Source: Pseudomonas sp. RIT623
GTDB taxonomy: Bacteria > Pseudomonadota > Gammaproteobacteria > Pseudomonadales > Pseudomonadaceae
Direction of reading: 5' to 3'
Length of the DNA stretch: 64,000 nt
NCBI RefSeq assembly: GCF_004519305.1
Contig: NZ_SOZA01000022.1
Coordinates: forward strand, 20,022-84,021
The stretch's first letter is position 1, and each line of letters begins with the position of its first letter. Position numbers and translations under genes: made by a program. Of the stretch, positions 8,001 to 16,916 are shown in pieces. Below the pieces are notes generated by a model that had not been told where the DNA came from, did not search any database, and saw nothing but the letters and a program-made list of their open reading frames with translations.

Positions 8001-8474
8001 CTAGGTGGGTGCGCCCTGCTGGGATAGATCGGGCTTTTCCATGATGATGGTGCGCTCCCCACCGTGGAATTCGTCGCGTAGCTTCTGATAACCCAAGCGT
8101 GCGTAGAACCCCTCGGCAGTAATGGACGAAGGCACGCGCAACGCCGTGACGCCTGCCTTGATCGCCGCTGTATGGATGGTCTCCATCAGTAGTCTGCCGA
8201 TACCTGTCCCATGGTGGGTGGGCGCGACAAACACTGTCCTGACAACCTCGCCATCGAGGCTTGCCGTCCCCAGCAGATGGTTCTGCTTGACCGCCACGAA
8301 TACCACTCGGCTATCGAGCAATACACTGACCGCCGCTGGTGAAAAGCTCTGTTCTACCTGGGCTATCACCTCTGCCGGGTAATCCTGCGAGTTGGATTCG
8401 CGCAGCGCCGCGATCACGAGGCGGCTGATGGCTTCTGCGTCTTCGCGCTGAGCGCGGCGGATATGACATGCCAT
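8001..8474 (-). CDS. GNAT-family N-acetyltransferase
   Basis: The product has 157 residues. It shows the GNAT fold: IRRAQREDAEAISRLVIAAL at the N-terminus, the acetyl-CoA pyrophosphate loop VFVAPTHHGTGIGRLLMETI (Q/RxxGxG/A variant), and the late AEGFYARLGYQ motif. It would transfer an acetyl group from acetyl-CoA to an amine; the substrate cannot be told from sequence. It is transcribed alone, convergent with the VgrG-like gene and with an inverted repeat just beyond its start. Confidence 0.85.
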   Translation of the reverse strand: MACHIRRAQREDAEAISRLVIAALRESNSQDYPAEVIAQVEQSFSPAAVSVLLDSRVVFVAVKQNHLLGTASLDGEVVRTVFVAPTHHGTGIGRLLMETIHTAAIKAGVTALRVPSSITAEGFYARLGYQKLRDEFHGGERTIIMEKPDLSQQGAPT

Positions 8475-8510
8475 GGATATATCCCGAATTTATGCCGCCA
8501 AGCCTAGCCC

Positions 8511-8628
8511 GTGTAGGAGCGGCCTTGTGTCGCGAAAGGGCCGCAAGGCGGCCCCTGGTTTCTGGTGTGTTGCGAAGAGTGCTGGGGCTGCTTCGCACCC
8601 CTTTCGCGACACAAGGCCGCTCCTACAC
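8511..8628. repeat. Perfect 30-bp inverted repeat (REP-type)
   Basis: The arms at 8511-8540 and 8599-8628 are perfectly complementary over 30 bases, beginning GTGTAGGAGCGGCC and ending at the TCGCGAAAGGG core. The 58-base loop holds a smaller CCGCAAGGCGG hairpin. TGTAGGAGCGG with a TCGCGA core is the usual look of P. putida-group REP sequences found between genes. Confidence 0.8.
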
Positions 8629-8650
8629 AGGACCCGCGTTACTTGTGAAG

Positions 8651-8887
8651 TCAGTGCTTCATCCCCAACTCCGCATCATCCATCAGCGCCTTGGCCAGCG
8701 CGCTCAGGTAATACGCCGCCCACAGCATCTGCGGTCGTTCCTCCATGATCCCGCTGATGGTCAGGTCGCACACGCAGCCCATCAATTCCGAGGCCTGGTC
8801 CCGCGCATGCTGGCACGGGATGCCGGGCTCGATGCAGAACAGCGGGTTGGTCTGCCCTTGGCCCTGGTAGAACCGGGTCTTGCCCAC
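8651..8887 (-). CDS. DUF3077-like small protein, possibly 5'-disrupted
   Basis: The C-terminal ~60 residues (PLFCIEPGIPCQHARDQASE, then MLWAAYYLSALAKALMDDAE) resemble the small DUF3077 proteins common in pseudomonads; their function is unknown. No ATG start is available. The candidates are GTG at 8887 (78 residues, used here) and TTG at 8932, and neither has a ribosome-binding site. The region just upstream contains a REP-like GCGGGGCAAGCC stretch, so the original start may have been lost to a repeat insertion. It could be a pseudogene. Confidence 0.45.
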   Translation of the reverse strand: MGKTRFYQGQGQTNPLFCIEPGIPCQHARDQASELMGCVCDLTISGIMEERPQMLWAAYYLSALAKALMDDAELGMKH

Positions 8888-9447
8888 TGTGGTGTGGGGC
8901 TTGCCCCGCGATTGCGTCAGCCCTGCCAACAAATGACTAAAGCCCTAGTGCAACGTCCGAGGCTCTACCGGCGGTATCTGCACCTGAATCAACGCCGATC
9001 CGCGTAATGCGAACAAGGCGCACAGCCGCGGCGGCGCAGACATAACTGGCCCGAAACTAACGTAGGAGCCGGCTTGCCGGCGAAGCGCCGCGCGGGCGGC
9101 GCTCGATCTCATGGGCGCTGCAAACCTGTCGGCAGGCACTTGGTGGCCGTCATGCGGTCCCAAGACAGGCTCCTAAGCGCCACACTGCTGGATGTGCATA
9201 AGCAGAATTGCGCGCTGACCTGGTGGCACATGTCTGGATATCGAGTGAGGGCCACCAGGTGCTTGCCGGTGTTTTTATAGCGTTCTTGAGATCGAGCGCC
9301 GCCCGCGCGGTGCTTCGCCGGCAAGCCGGCTCCTACAGTTTGTTTCGGGCTAATTATGCCTGTGAGGTCTCCACTGTCCGTTTTGGTGCATGTCTATAAA
9401 TCGGTGATATACCGGCCACTCCCAGGCAGGTCGTAGCCCATGCTGCT
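8888..9447. other. Gene-free, repeat-rich intergenic region
   Basis: About 500 bases lack a credible gene. Most is occupied by a large inverted-repeat element at 9062-9336. Short frames on both strands within it begin and end in the repeat arms and encode mutually similar Ala/Gly/Arg-rich peptides, as expected from a palindromic repeat rather than genes. The rest, 9340-9447, leads into the 3' end of the ABC transporter operon. Confidence 0.6.
9062..9336. repeat. Paired inverted repeat element, about 275 bp
   Basis: The left arm 9062-9111 and right arm 9287-9336 are complementary over 50 bases with a single mismatch; the outer ends read GTAGGAGCCGGCTTGCCGGC. A second, imperfect inverted pair lies inside (about 9134-9155 against 9247-9267, around GGTGGCC/GGCCACC). 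The layout is that of two oppositely oriented REP units (a REPIN/BIME-like doublet). A degraded relative of one half occurs at 63646-63735. Confidence 0.75.
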
Positions 9448-11058
9448 TCAGACAACCGAGCTCGTGCCCAAGAACGCCGCCTCCAGCAATTGCCGCGTAT
9501 ACCCATGCCGCGGCTCATGAAATATAGCCCCCGCATCCCCCTGCTCAACCACCTGCCCATGCTTGATCACCATCAACTGATGACTCAACGCCTTGACCAC
9601 TGCCAGGTCATGGCTGATAAACAGATAAGTCAGGTTGTACTTAACCTGCAAATTCCGCAAAAGCTCCACCACCTGCCGCTGCACCGTCCGGTCCAGCGCC
9701 GAGGTCGGCTCATCCAGCAGAATCAACGCCGGCTTCAACACCAACGCCCGCGCAATCGCAATCCGCTGCCGCTGCCCGCCGGAAAACTCATGGGGATACC
9801 GATGCCGCGTCCGCGGATCCAGCCCCACTTCCTCCAACGCCGCGATAATCGCCGCTTCCTGCTCGGCCGGCGTGCCGATCTTGTGAATCCGTAACCCCTC
9901 GCCAACGATATCCGCCACGCACATGCGCGGGCTCAGGCTGCCAAAGGGGTCCTGGAACACCACCTGCATCTCTCGCCGCAGAGGCCGCACTTCCTTCTGG
10001 TTCAGCCCCTCAAGATTCTGCCCGTGGAAGCGAATCCCGCCCTGGCTGGAAATCAATCGCAAGATGGCCAGCCCCAAGGTGGACTTACCCGAGCCACTCT
10101 CGCCAACGATGCCCAGCGTCTGCCCCTGGGGCAGGCTGAAGTTCACCCCGTCCACGGCCTTCACATGGTCCACGGTGCGGCGCAGCAGCCCCTTCTTGAT
10201 CGGGAACCACACCTTCAGGTCCTTCACCTCCAGCAACGGCGCGCCTTCGGCATTCGCAGCCGGTGCGCCGCTGGGCTCGGCGTTGATCAGCATCTGCGTA
10301 TACGGATGCTGCGGCTTGCTGAACAGTGTGGCGCAATCGGCCTGCTCGACGATCTTGCCGCACTGCATCACGCACACGCGGTGGGCGATGCGGCGCACCA
10401 GGTTGAGGTCATGGCTGATCAGCAGCAGGGCCATGCCGAGGCGCGCCTGCAGCTCCTTGAGCAGGTCGAGGATCTTCAACTGCACGGTCACGTCGAGCGC
10501 CGTGGTGGGTTCGTCGGCGATCAGCAGTTCGGGTTCGTTGGCCAGGGCCATGGCGATCATCACCCGCTGGCGCTGGCCACCGGACAGCTCGTGGGGCAGG
10601 GCTTTCAGGCGCTTCTGCGGCTCGGGAATGCCGACCAGCTCCAGCAGCTCCAGGGTGCGCGCCGTGGCGGCCTTGCCGGTGAGGCCCTTGTGCAGCAAGA
10701 GGATCTCGTTGATCTGCTTCTCGATGCTGTGCAGCGGGTTCAGCGAGGTCATCGGCTCCTGGAAGATCATCGCGATGCGATTGCCGCGAATGCGCTGCAT
10801 GGGCTTCTCGCCCAGGTGCAGCAGGTCCTTGCCGTCGTACTGGATGCTGCCGCTCGGGTGCCGCGCCAGGGGGTAGGGCAGCAGGCGCAGGATCGAGTGG
10901 GCGGTCACCGACTTGCCCGAACCGCTTTCGCCGACCAGGGCCAGGGTCTCGCCCTTGCGGATGTCGAAGCTGATGCCGTCGACCACGCGGTTGACCTGCT
11001 CGCCAGTGACGAACTCCACCGCCAGGTCGCGGACTTCGATCAGGGTGTCTTGGCTCAT
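9448..11058 (-). CDS. nppD: Peptide ABC transporter ATP-binding protein, duplicated ATPase
   Basis: The product has 536 residues and two full ABC ATPase domains in one chain. Each has a Walker A motif (GESGSGKS, at about residues 41-48 and 320-327), a signature (LSGGQRQR and FSGGQRQR) and a Walker B motif (LLIADEPTT and LILLDEPTS). This is the YejF/NppD layout, powering import of oligopeptides and peptidyl-nucleoside antibiotics through the NppB/NppC pore. It is the last gene of a five-gene operon running from 16817 to 9448, with one base between it and nppC. GAGGAAATGAC precedes the ATG. Confidence 0.93.
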   Translation of the reverse strand: MSQDTLIEVRDLAVEFVTGEQVNRVVDGISFDIRKGETLALVGESGSGKSVTAHSILRLLPYPLARHPSGSIQYDGKDLLHLGEKPMQRIRGNRIAMIFQEPMTSLNPLHSIEKQINEILLLHKGLTGKAATARTLELLELVGIPEPQKRLKALPHELSGGQRQRVMIAMALANEPELLIADEPTTALDVTVQLKILDLLKELQARLGMALLLISHDLNLVRRIAHRVCVMQCGKIVEQADCATLFSKPQHPYTQMLINAEPSGAPAANAEGAPLLEVKDLKVWFPIKKGLLRRTVDHVKAVDGVNFSLPQGQTLGIVGESGSGKSTLGLAILRLISSQGGIRFHGQNLEGLNQKEVRPLRREMQVVFQDPFGSLSPRMCVADIVGEGLRIHKIGTPAEQEAAIIAALEEVGLDPRTRHRYPHEFSGGQRQRIAIARALVLKPALILLDEPTSALDRTVQRQVVELLRNLQVKYNLTYLFISHDLAVVKALSHQLMVIKHGQVVEQGDAGAIFHEPRHGYTRQLLEAAFLGTSSVV

Positions 11059-11059
11059 G

Positions 11060-12079
11060 TCATTTCCTCGGGTCGAAGGCGTCGCGGGCGGATTCGCCGA
11101 TGAATACCAGCAGGCTCAACATCACCGCCAGCACGGCGAAGGCGCTGATGCCCAGCCAGGGGGCTTGCAGGTTGGACTTGCCCTGGGCCACCAGCTCGCC
11201 CAGCGAAGGGGAGCCGGCGGGCAGGCCGAAGCCGAGGAAGTCCAGGGCGGTGAGGGTGCCGATGGCGCCGGTGAGGATGAACGGCATGAAGGTCATGGTC
11301 GAGATCATGGCGTTGGGCAGGATATGCCGGAACATGATCGGGCCGTTGCGCATGCCCAGCGCGCGGGCGGCGCGCACGTACTCAAGGTTGCGCCCACGGA
11401 GGAACTCGGCGCGCACCACGTCCACCAGGCTCATCCATGAGAACAGCAGCATGATGCCCAGCAACCACCAGAAGTTGGGCTGCACGAAGCTGGCGAGGAT
11501 GATCAGCAGGTACAGCACCGGCAGGCCGGACCAGATCTCCAGGAAGCGCTGCCCGGCCAGGTCGACCCAGCCGCCATAGAAGCCCTGCAAGGCGCCGGCG
11601 ATCACGCCGATGATCGAGCTGGCGATGGTCAGCGTCAGGGCGAACAGCACCGAGATGCGGAAGCCGTAGATTACCCGGGCCAGCACATCGCGGCCCTGGT
11701 CGTCGGTGCCCAGCAGGTTGTCGGTGGAGGGCGGCGCGGGGGCGGGCACCTTCAGGTCGTAGTTGATGCTCTGGTAGCTGTAGGGGATCGGCGCCCACAG
11801 CACGAAGGCGTCTTTCTTGGCCAGCAATTCGCGGATGTACGGGCTTTTGTAGTTGGCCTCCAGCGGGAACTCACCGCCGAAGGTGGTCTCGGGGTAGCGC
11901 TTGAAGGCCGGGAAGTACCACTCGCCGTCGTAGCGCACGGCGATGGGTTTGTCGTTGGCGATGAACTCGGCGCCTAGGCTCAGGGTGAACAGCACCAGGA
12001 ACAACCACAGCGACCACCAGCCACGGCGGTTGGCCTTGAAACGCTCGAAGCGCCGGCGATTGAGGGGAGAGAGGGCCAT
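11060..12079 (-). CDS. nppC: Peptide ABC transporter permease (YejE/NppC)
   Basis: The product has 339 residues from the ATG at 12079; the frame extends upstream but into nppB. A basic N-terminus (LNRRRFERFKANRRGWWS) leads into the first membrane span, as in DppC/YejE proteins. The binding-protein-dependent permease signature EYVRAARALGMRNGPIMFRH (EAA loop) is near residue 240, and the terminal residues are FIGESARDAFDPRK. It forms half of the transmembrane pore with NppB. A large periplasmic segment (about 45-130) is typical of YejE. Only one base separates its start from the nppB stop, so translation is probably coupled. Confidence 0.92.
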   Translation of the reverse strand: MALSPLNRRRFERFKANRRGWWSLWLFLVLFTLSLGAEFIANDKPIAVRYDGEWYFPAFKRYPETTFGGEFPLEANYKSPYIRELLAKKDAFVLWAPIPYSYQSINYDLKVPAPAPPSTDNLLGTDDQGRDVLARVIYGFRISVLFALTLTIASSIIGVIAGALQGFYGGWVDLAGQRFLEIWSGLPVLYLLIILASFVQPNFWWLLGIMLLFSWMSLVDVVRAEFLRGRNLEYVRAARALGMRNGPIMFRHILPNAMISTMTFMPFILTGAIGTLTALDFLGFGLPAGSPSLGELVAQGKSNLQAPWLGISAFAVLAVMLSLLVFIGESARDAFDPRK

Positions 12080-12080
12080 G

Positions 12081-13154
12081 TCAGTGCTCCCGGCTGGCGA
12101 AGTCGATGCGCGGATCGACCAGGGTGTAGGTGAGGTCGCCAATCAGCTTCACCACCAGCCCGAGCAGGGTGAAGATGAACAAGGTGCCGAACACCACCGG
12201 GTAGTCGCGGTTGATCGCCGCTTCGAAACTCATCAGGCCCAGGCCGTCGAGGCTGAAGATCACCTCGATCAGCAGGGAGCCGGTGAAGAAGATGCCGATG
12301 AACGCTGAGGGGAAGCCGGCGATCACCAGCAGCATGGCGTTGCGGAACACATGGCCGTAGAGCACGCGGGTGCGGCTCAGGCCCTTGGCCTTGGCGGTGA
12401 CCACGTACTGCTTGTTGATCTCGTCGAGGAAGCTGTTCTTGGTCAGCAGGGTCATGGTGGCGAAGTTGCCGATCACCAGGGCGGTGATGGGCAGCACCAG
12501 GTGCCAGAAGTAGTCGAGCACCTTGCCGGTGGTGCTCAGCTCGTCGAAGTTGTTGGAGGTGAGCCCACGCAGCGGGAACCAGTCGAAGTAGCTGCCACCG
12601 GCGAACAGCACGATCAGCAGGATGGCGAACAGGAACGCGGGGATGGCGTAGCCGACGATGATCGCCGAGCTGGTCCACACGTCGAAGTGGCTGCCGTGGC
12701 GCACGGCCTTGGCGATCCCCAGGGGGATCGACACCAGGTACATGATCAGCGTGCTCCACAGCCCCAGCGAGATGGACACGGGCATCTTCTCGGCGATCAG
12801 GTCGATGACCTTGGCGTCGCGGAAGAAACTGTTGCCAAAGTCCAGCTGGGCGTAGTTCTTGACCATGATCCACAGCCGCTCGGGCGCCGACTTGTCGAAG
12901 CCGTACATGCGCTCGATCTCGGCGATCAGCGCTGGGTCCAGCCCTTGCGCGCCACGGTAGTTGGAACCGGCCACCGACACCTCGGCGCCGCCGCCGGCGA
13001 TGCGGCTGGTGGCGCCGTCGAAGCCTTCGAGCTTGGCGATCATCTGCTCCACCGGGCCGCCGGGGGCGGCCTGGACGATGATGAAGTTGATGATCAGGAT
13101 GCCGAACAGGGTGGGGATGATCAGCAGCAGGCGCCGCAGGATATAGGCCAGCAT
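12081..13154 (-). CDS. nppB: Peptide ABC transporter permease (YejB/NppB)
   Basis: The product has 357 residues. The start MLAYILRRLLLIIPTLFGIL is the diagnostic first span of DppB/OppB/YejB permeases. A periplasmic insertion with GSNYRGAQGLDPALIAEIER follows, then further spans and the EAA loop YVVTAKAKGLSRTRVLYGHV. The C-terminus carries LTYTLVDPRIDFASRE. It pairs with NppC. It lies one base after the nppA2 stop and one base before nppC, consistent with a tightly packed operon. Confidence 0.92.
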   Translation of the reverse strand: MLAYILRRLLLIIPTLFGILIINFIIVQAAPGGPVEQMIAKLEGFDGATSRIAGGGAEVSVAGSNYRGAQGLDPALIAEIERMYGFDKSAPERLWIMVKNYAQLDFGNSFFRDAKVIDLIAEKMPVSISLGLWSTLIMYLVSIPLGIAKAVRHGSHFDVWTSSAIIVGYAIPAFLFAILLIVLFAGGSYFDWFPLRGLTSNNFDELSTTGKVLDYFWHLVLPITALVIGNFATMTLLTKNSFLDEINKQYVVTAKAKGLSRTRVLYGHVFRNAMLLVIAGFPSAFIGIFFTGSLLIEVIFSLDGLGLMSFEAAINRDYPVVFGTLFIFTLLGLVVKLIGDLTYTLVDPRIDFASREH

Positions 13155-13155
13155 G

Positions 13156-14988
13156 TCAGTGGGCCTCGTCCGCTGCGGCGGCTTCGCTTACCGCGGGAGT
13201 GACATCGGGCTTGATCCACCAGGTGTCGATACCGACGTCGTACTTGGGCGACTTGGCCGGGTGGCCGATGTGGTTCCAGTAGGCCACGCGGGAGGTCTTG
13301 ATATGCCAGTTGGGGATCACGTAGTAGCCCCACAGCAGCACGCGATCCAGGGCGCGGCAGTGGTCGATCAGGCTCTGGCGCGAGTCGGCGTTGATCAACT
13401 GCTCCACCAACTGGTCGATGGCCGGGTCGCGCAGGCCGATGAAGTTGCGGCTGCCGGGGTTGTCGGCGGCGGCGCTGGACCAGAACTCGCGTTGCTCGTT
13501 GCCGGGGGAGTTGGACTGGGCGAAACCGCCGACGATCATGTCGTAATCGCGCGAGCGCAGGCGGGTGATGTACTGCGACACGTCCACCCGGCGGAGCTCG
13601 AAGTTGATCCCCAGGTCGGCGAGGTTGCGCTTGAATGGCAGCAGCACGCGCTCGAACTGGGTCTGGGCAAGCAGGAATTCGATGGTTACCGGCTTGCCGT
13701 TCTGGTCGACCATCTTGTCGTCGACGATCTTCCAGCCGGCCTCCTGCAGCAGCTTGTAGGCCTGGCGCTGCTGCTCGCGGATCATGCCGCTGCCGTCGGT
13801 GACCGGGTTGTGGAAGGCGCCGTTGAACACCTCGTCGGGCACCTTGCCGCGCAGTGGCTCGAGGATCTTCAGCTCGGCCGGGGTGGGCAGGCCGCTGGCG
13901 GCCATCTCGGAGTTCTCGAAGTAGCTGTCGGTGCGGGTGTAGGCGCCGTTGAACAGCTGCTTGTTGGTCCATTCGAAGTCCATCAGCAGGCTGATGGCGT
14001 GGCGCACACGCACGTCCTGGAACAGCGGCTTGCGCAGGTTGAAGATGAAACCCTGCATGCCCACCGGGTTGCCATTGGGGATCTCTTCCTTGATCAGGCG
14101 GCCGTCGCGCACGGCAGGCACGTCGTAGGCGGTGGCCCAGTTCTTCGCGCTCACCTCCAGGGCGTAGTCGAACTGCCCGGCCTTGAGCGCTTCGAGGGCG
14201 ACGGTGTTGTCGCGGTACGAATCGAAGGTCATCACGTCGAAGTTGAACAGGCCGCGGTTGATCGGCAGGTCCTTGGCCCAGTAGTCCTTGACCCGTTCAT
14301 AGCGGATCGAGCGACCGGCCTTCACTTCGGTGACCTGGTAGGGACCGCTGCCCAGCGGGATTTCCAGGTTGCCGCGGTTGAAATCGCGGCCTTCGTACCA
14401 GTGCTTGGGCAGTACCGGCAGTTGGCCGAGGATCAGCGGCAGCTCGCGGTTGTTGCCGTGCTTGAACTTGAACAGCACCCTGAGCGGGTCTTCGGCGACC
14501 ACTTCGGCGACATCGCCGTAGTACTGGCGGTATAGCGGCGCGCCGTCCTTGATCAGGGCGTTGAAGGTGAATACCACGTCTTCGGCGCGCATGGGGTGGC
14601 CGTCGTGGAAGCGGGCCTCGGGGCGCAGGTAGAAACGCACCCAGCTGTTGTCCGGGGCCTTTTCGATCTTGCCGGCCACCAGGCCGTACTCGGTGAACGG
14701 CTCGTCCAGGCTCTGGCGCATCAGGGTGTCGTAGATGCTGCCGATGTTTTCGGCGGGCACGCCCTTGTTGATGAACGGGTTGAGGCTGTCGAAGCCGCCG
14801 AAGCTGGACTGGCGGAAGGTGCCGCCCTTGGGCGCGTCGGGGTTCACATACTCGAAGTGCTTGAAGTTGGCCGGGTACTTCGGCGGCTCGTCGTACAGGG
14901 TCAGGGCGTGTTGCGGGGCGGCCACGGCCGGGAGCGTGAGGCAAGCCAGCAGCAGGCTGGCGGCCAGGTGGCGCAGGGTGGGCGTCAT
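13156..14988 (-). CDS. nppA2: Peptide ABC transporter substrate-binding protein 2
   Basis: The product has 610 residues from the ATG at 14988, which follows GGAGAAAGCCAA. A signal peptide (LRHLAASLLLACLTLPAVAA) precedes the mature SBP-family-5 protein. Landmarks include YPANFKHFEYVNPDAPKGGT, PDNSWVRFYLRPEARFHDG, PLGSGPYQVTEVKAGRSIRY and IGHPAKSPKYDVGIDTWW. These identify the YejA branch rather than DppA. Its ATG overlaps the TGA of nppA1 by four bases (ATGA), indicating translational coupling. It is a close paralogue of nppA1, and both probably feed the same NppBCD transporter. Confidence 0.92.
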   Translation of the reverse strand: MTPTLRHLAASLLLACLTLPAVAAPQHALTLYDEPPKYPANFKHFEYVNPDAPKGGTFRQSSFGGFDSLNPFINKGVPAENIGSIYDTLMRQSLDEPFTEYGLVAGKIEKAPDNSWVRFYLRPEARFHDGHPMRAEDVVFTFNALIKDGAPLYRQYYGDVAEVVAEDPLRVLFKFKHGNNRELPLILGQLPVLPKHWYEGRDFNRGNLEIPLGSGPYQVTEVKAGRSIRYERVKDYWAKDLPINRGLFNFDVMTFDSYRDNTVALEALKAGQFDYALEVSAKNWATAYDVPAVRDGRLIKEEIPNGNPVGMQGFIFNLRKPLFQDVRVRHAISLLMDFEWTNKQLFNGAYTRTDSYFENSEMAASGLPTPAELKILEPLRGKVPDEVFNGAFHNPVTDGSGMIREQQRQAYKLLQEAGWKIVDDKMVDQNGKPVTIEFLLAQTQFERVLLPFKRNLADLGINFELRRVDVSQYITRLRSRDYDMIVGGFAQSNSPGNEQREFWSSAAADNPGSRNFIGLRDPAIDQLVEQLINADSRQSLIDHCRALDRVLLWGYYVIPNWHIKTSRVAYWNHIGHPAKSPKYDVGIDTWWIKPDVTPAVSEAAAADEAH

Positions 14989-16817
14989 TTGGCTTTCTCC
15001 GAAGTCTTCTTGATCCACCAACTGTTCAGCCCCAGCGTGTAGGGCGGGGTGGCGACGAAGGCGAACCGGTTGCGGTAGGCCAGGCGGTGATTGTCGAGGT
15101 ACCAGTTGGGAATCATGTAGTACTGCCATGAGAGCACGCGGTCCAGGGCGCGGGCGGCGGCCACCTGGTCATCGCGGCTGCGGGCGGCGAGTAGGGTGTC
15201 GAGCAGGTGGTCGACCACCGGGTCCTTCACGCCAGCATAGTTCTTGCTGCCCTTGGTGGCGGCTTGGCTGGAGTGGAAATACAGCCACTGCTCGAGGCCC
15301 GGGCTCAGGGTCTGGTTGAGGGTCATCAGGATCATGTCGAAATCGAACTGGTCGAGCCGTTGTTTGTACTGGGCCCGATCCACGGTGCGCAAGCGCGCAT
15401 CGATGCCGATGCTGGCCAGATTTTCGACATAAGGTTGCAGGATGCGTTCGAGGTTCGGGTTGACCAGCAGCAGCTCCATCCTGAACGGTTGGCCCTTGCT
15501 GTCGGCCAGGCGTTGGCCGTTGAGCTTCCAGCCGGCTTGGGCGAACAGGTCCAGGGCCTGGCGCAGGGCCTGGCGGCTGATGCCGCTACCGTTGGTATGG
15601 CTGACCTGGTAGGGCTGGGTGAACAGTTTCTCGGGCAACTGGTCGCGAAACGGCTTGAGCAGCAGCCACTCCTTGCCGGTAGGCAGGCCGCTGGCGCTGA
15701 ACTCACTGTTGGGGTAGTAGCTGGTGGCGCGGCGGTAGGCGCCGTTGAACAGGGCGCGGTTGGTCCACTCGAAGTCGAGCATCAGGCCCAGGGCCTGGCG
15801 CACCCGTGGGTCGCTGAACGCGGCGCGGCGGCTGTTCATGAACAGGCCTTGGGTTTGCGTGGGGATTTGGTGCGGGATCTGCGCCTTGATCACCTCGCCC
15901 CGACGCACGGCGGGGAACTGGTAGCCGTTGGCCCAGTTCTTGGCCTGGTGCTCGATGTAGATGTCGAATTCACCGGCCTTGAACGCCTCGAAGGCCACGG
16001 TGGCGTCACGGTAGAACTCGTACTCGACGCGGTTGAAGTTGTACTTGCCGCGGTTCACCGCCAAGTCCTTGCCCCAGTAGTTCTTCACCCGCTCGAACAC
16101 CAGCCGCCGGCCCGGCTGCACCTCGGTGACGCGGTAGGGGCCGCTGCCCAGCGGTGGCTCGAAGGTGGTGGCCTTGAAGTCGCGCTTGGCCCAGTAGTGC
16201 TTGGGCAGCACCGGCATCTCGCCCAGGCGCAGGATCAACAGCGGGTTGCCGGCGCGCTTGAACACGAAGCGAATGCGCAGCGGGCCGAGGATATCGACCC
16301 GGGCTACCTCCTGCAGGTTGGTGCGGTAGATCGGGTGGCCGTCCTTGAGCAGGGTGCGGTAGGAAAACGCCACATCCTGCGCGGTGATCGGCACGCCGTC
16401 GTGGAAGCGCGCCTCGGGACGCAGGTTGAACACCACCCAGCTGCGGTCCTCGCTGTACTCGACCGAGCGGGCGATCAGGCCGTAGCTGGAGGTGGGTTCG
16501 TCGCCCGAGGGGTCGTACATGCCGGTGCCGACCATCAGCGGCTCGTTGAGCTCGTTGATGCCGTACTGCAGGAAATTAGGCGTGGTGACTGGGCTCGAGC
16601 CCTTGAAGGTGTAAGGGTTGAGCGTGTCGAAGGTGCCGAAGGCCATGGCCCGCAAGGTGCCGCCTTTGGGGGCTTGCGGGTTGGCCCAGTCGAAATGGGT
16701 GAAGCTGGCCGGGTACTTGAGCGTGCCGAACTGCGCGTATCCGTGGCTTTCGCTCACCATCGCGACGGCGGGGAAGCTCAAGGCCAGGCTGAGTGACAGC
16801 AGGAGGGGACGTATCAA
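14985..16817 (-). CDS. nppA1: Peptide ABC transporter substrate-binding protein 1
   Basis: The product has 610 residues. The start appears to be TTG at 16817, directly before the hydrophobic signal peptide (IRPLLLSLSLALSFPAVAM); no in-frame ATG precedes it. The mature protein mirrors nppA2: YPASFTHFDWANPQAPKGGT, DRSWVVFNLRPEARFHDG, PPLGSGPYRVTEVQPGRRLV and PPYTLGLNSWWIKK. It is a YejA-like periplasmic receptor for short or modified peptides. First gene of the operon; the promoter should lie in the 130 bases before mltD's end. Family knowledge: in P. aeruginosa, NppA1A2BCD imports peptidyl-nucleoside antibiotics. Confidence 0.9.
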   Translation of the reverse strand: MIRPLLLSLSLALSFPAVAMVSESHGYAQFGTLKYPASFTHFDWANPQAPKGGTLRAMAFGTFDTLNPYTFKGSSPVTTPNFLQYGINELNEPLMVGTGMYDPSGDEPTSSYGLIARSVEYSEDRSWVVFNLRPEARFHDGVPITAQDVAFSYRTLLKDGHPIYRTNLQEVARVDILGPLRIRFVFKRAGNPLLILRLGEMPVLPKHYWAKRDFKATTFEPPLGSGPYRVTEVQPGRRLVFERVKNYWGKDLAVNRGKYNFNRVEYEFYRDATVAFEAFKAGEFDIYIEHQAKNWANGYQFPAVRRGEVIKAQIPHQIPTQTQGLFMNSRRAAFSDPRVRQALGLMLDFEWTNRALFNGAYRRATSYYPNSEFSASGLPTGKEWLLLKPFRDQLPEKLFTQPYQVSHTNGSGISRQALRQALDLFAQAGWKLNGQRLADSKGQPFRMELLLVNPNLERILQPYVENLASIGIDARLRTVDRAQYKQRLDQFDFDMILMTLNQTLSPGLEQWLYFHSSQAATKGSKNYAGVKDPVVDHLLDTLLAARSRDDQVAAARALDRVLSWQYYMIPNWYLDNHRLAYRNRFAFVATPPYTLGLNSWWIKKTSEKAK

Positions 16818-16916
16818 GTCGGCATCCGATCCAGAGGGCGTTGGGCTTGGTTCGGGGTACAGTAACAGCTTGTCTGGAATGGAAAAAGGGTGCGAGTCGG
16901 TCAGATGGATGTGACT

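Noticed and set aside
9109..9324. Short frames of about 70 codons on both strands in 9074-9399
   Set aside because: They begin and end in the repeat arms and encode similar peptides on opposite strands, as a palindrome would produce.
13153..14535. A 460-codon plus-strand frame
   Set aside because: Antisense to nppA2; no domain and shadow composition.
15207..16796. A 529-codon plus-strand frame
   Set aside because: Antisense to nppA1. No start signal and a composition typical of a reverse-complement shadow.
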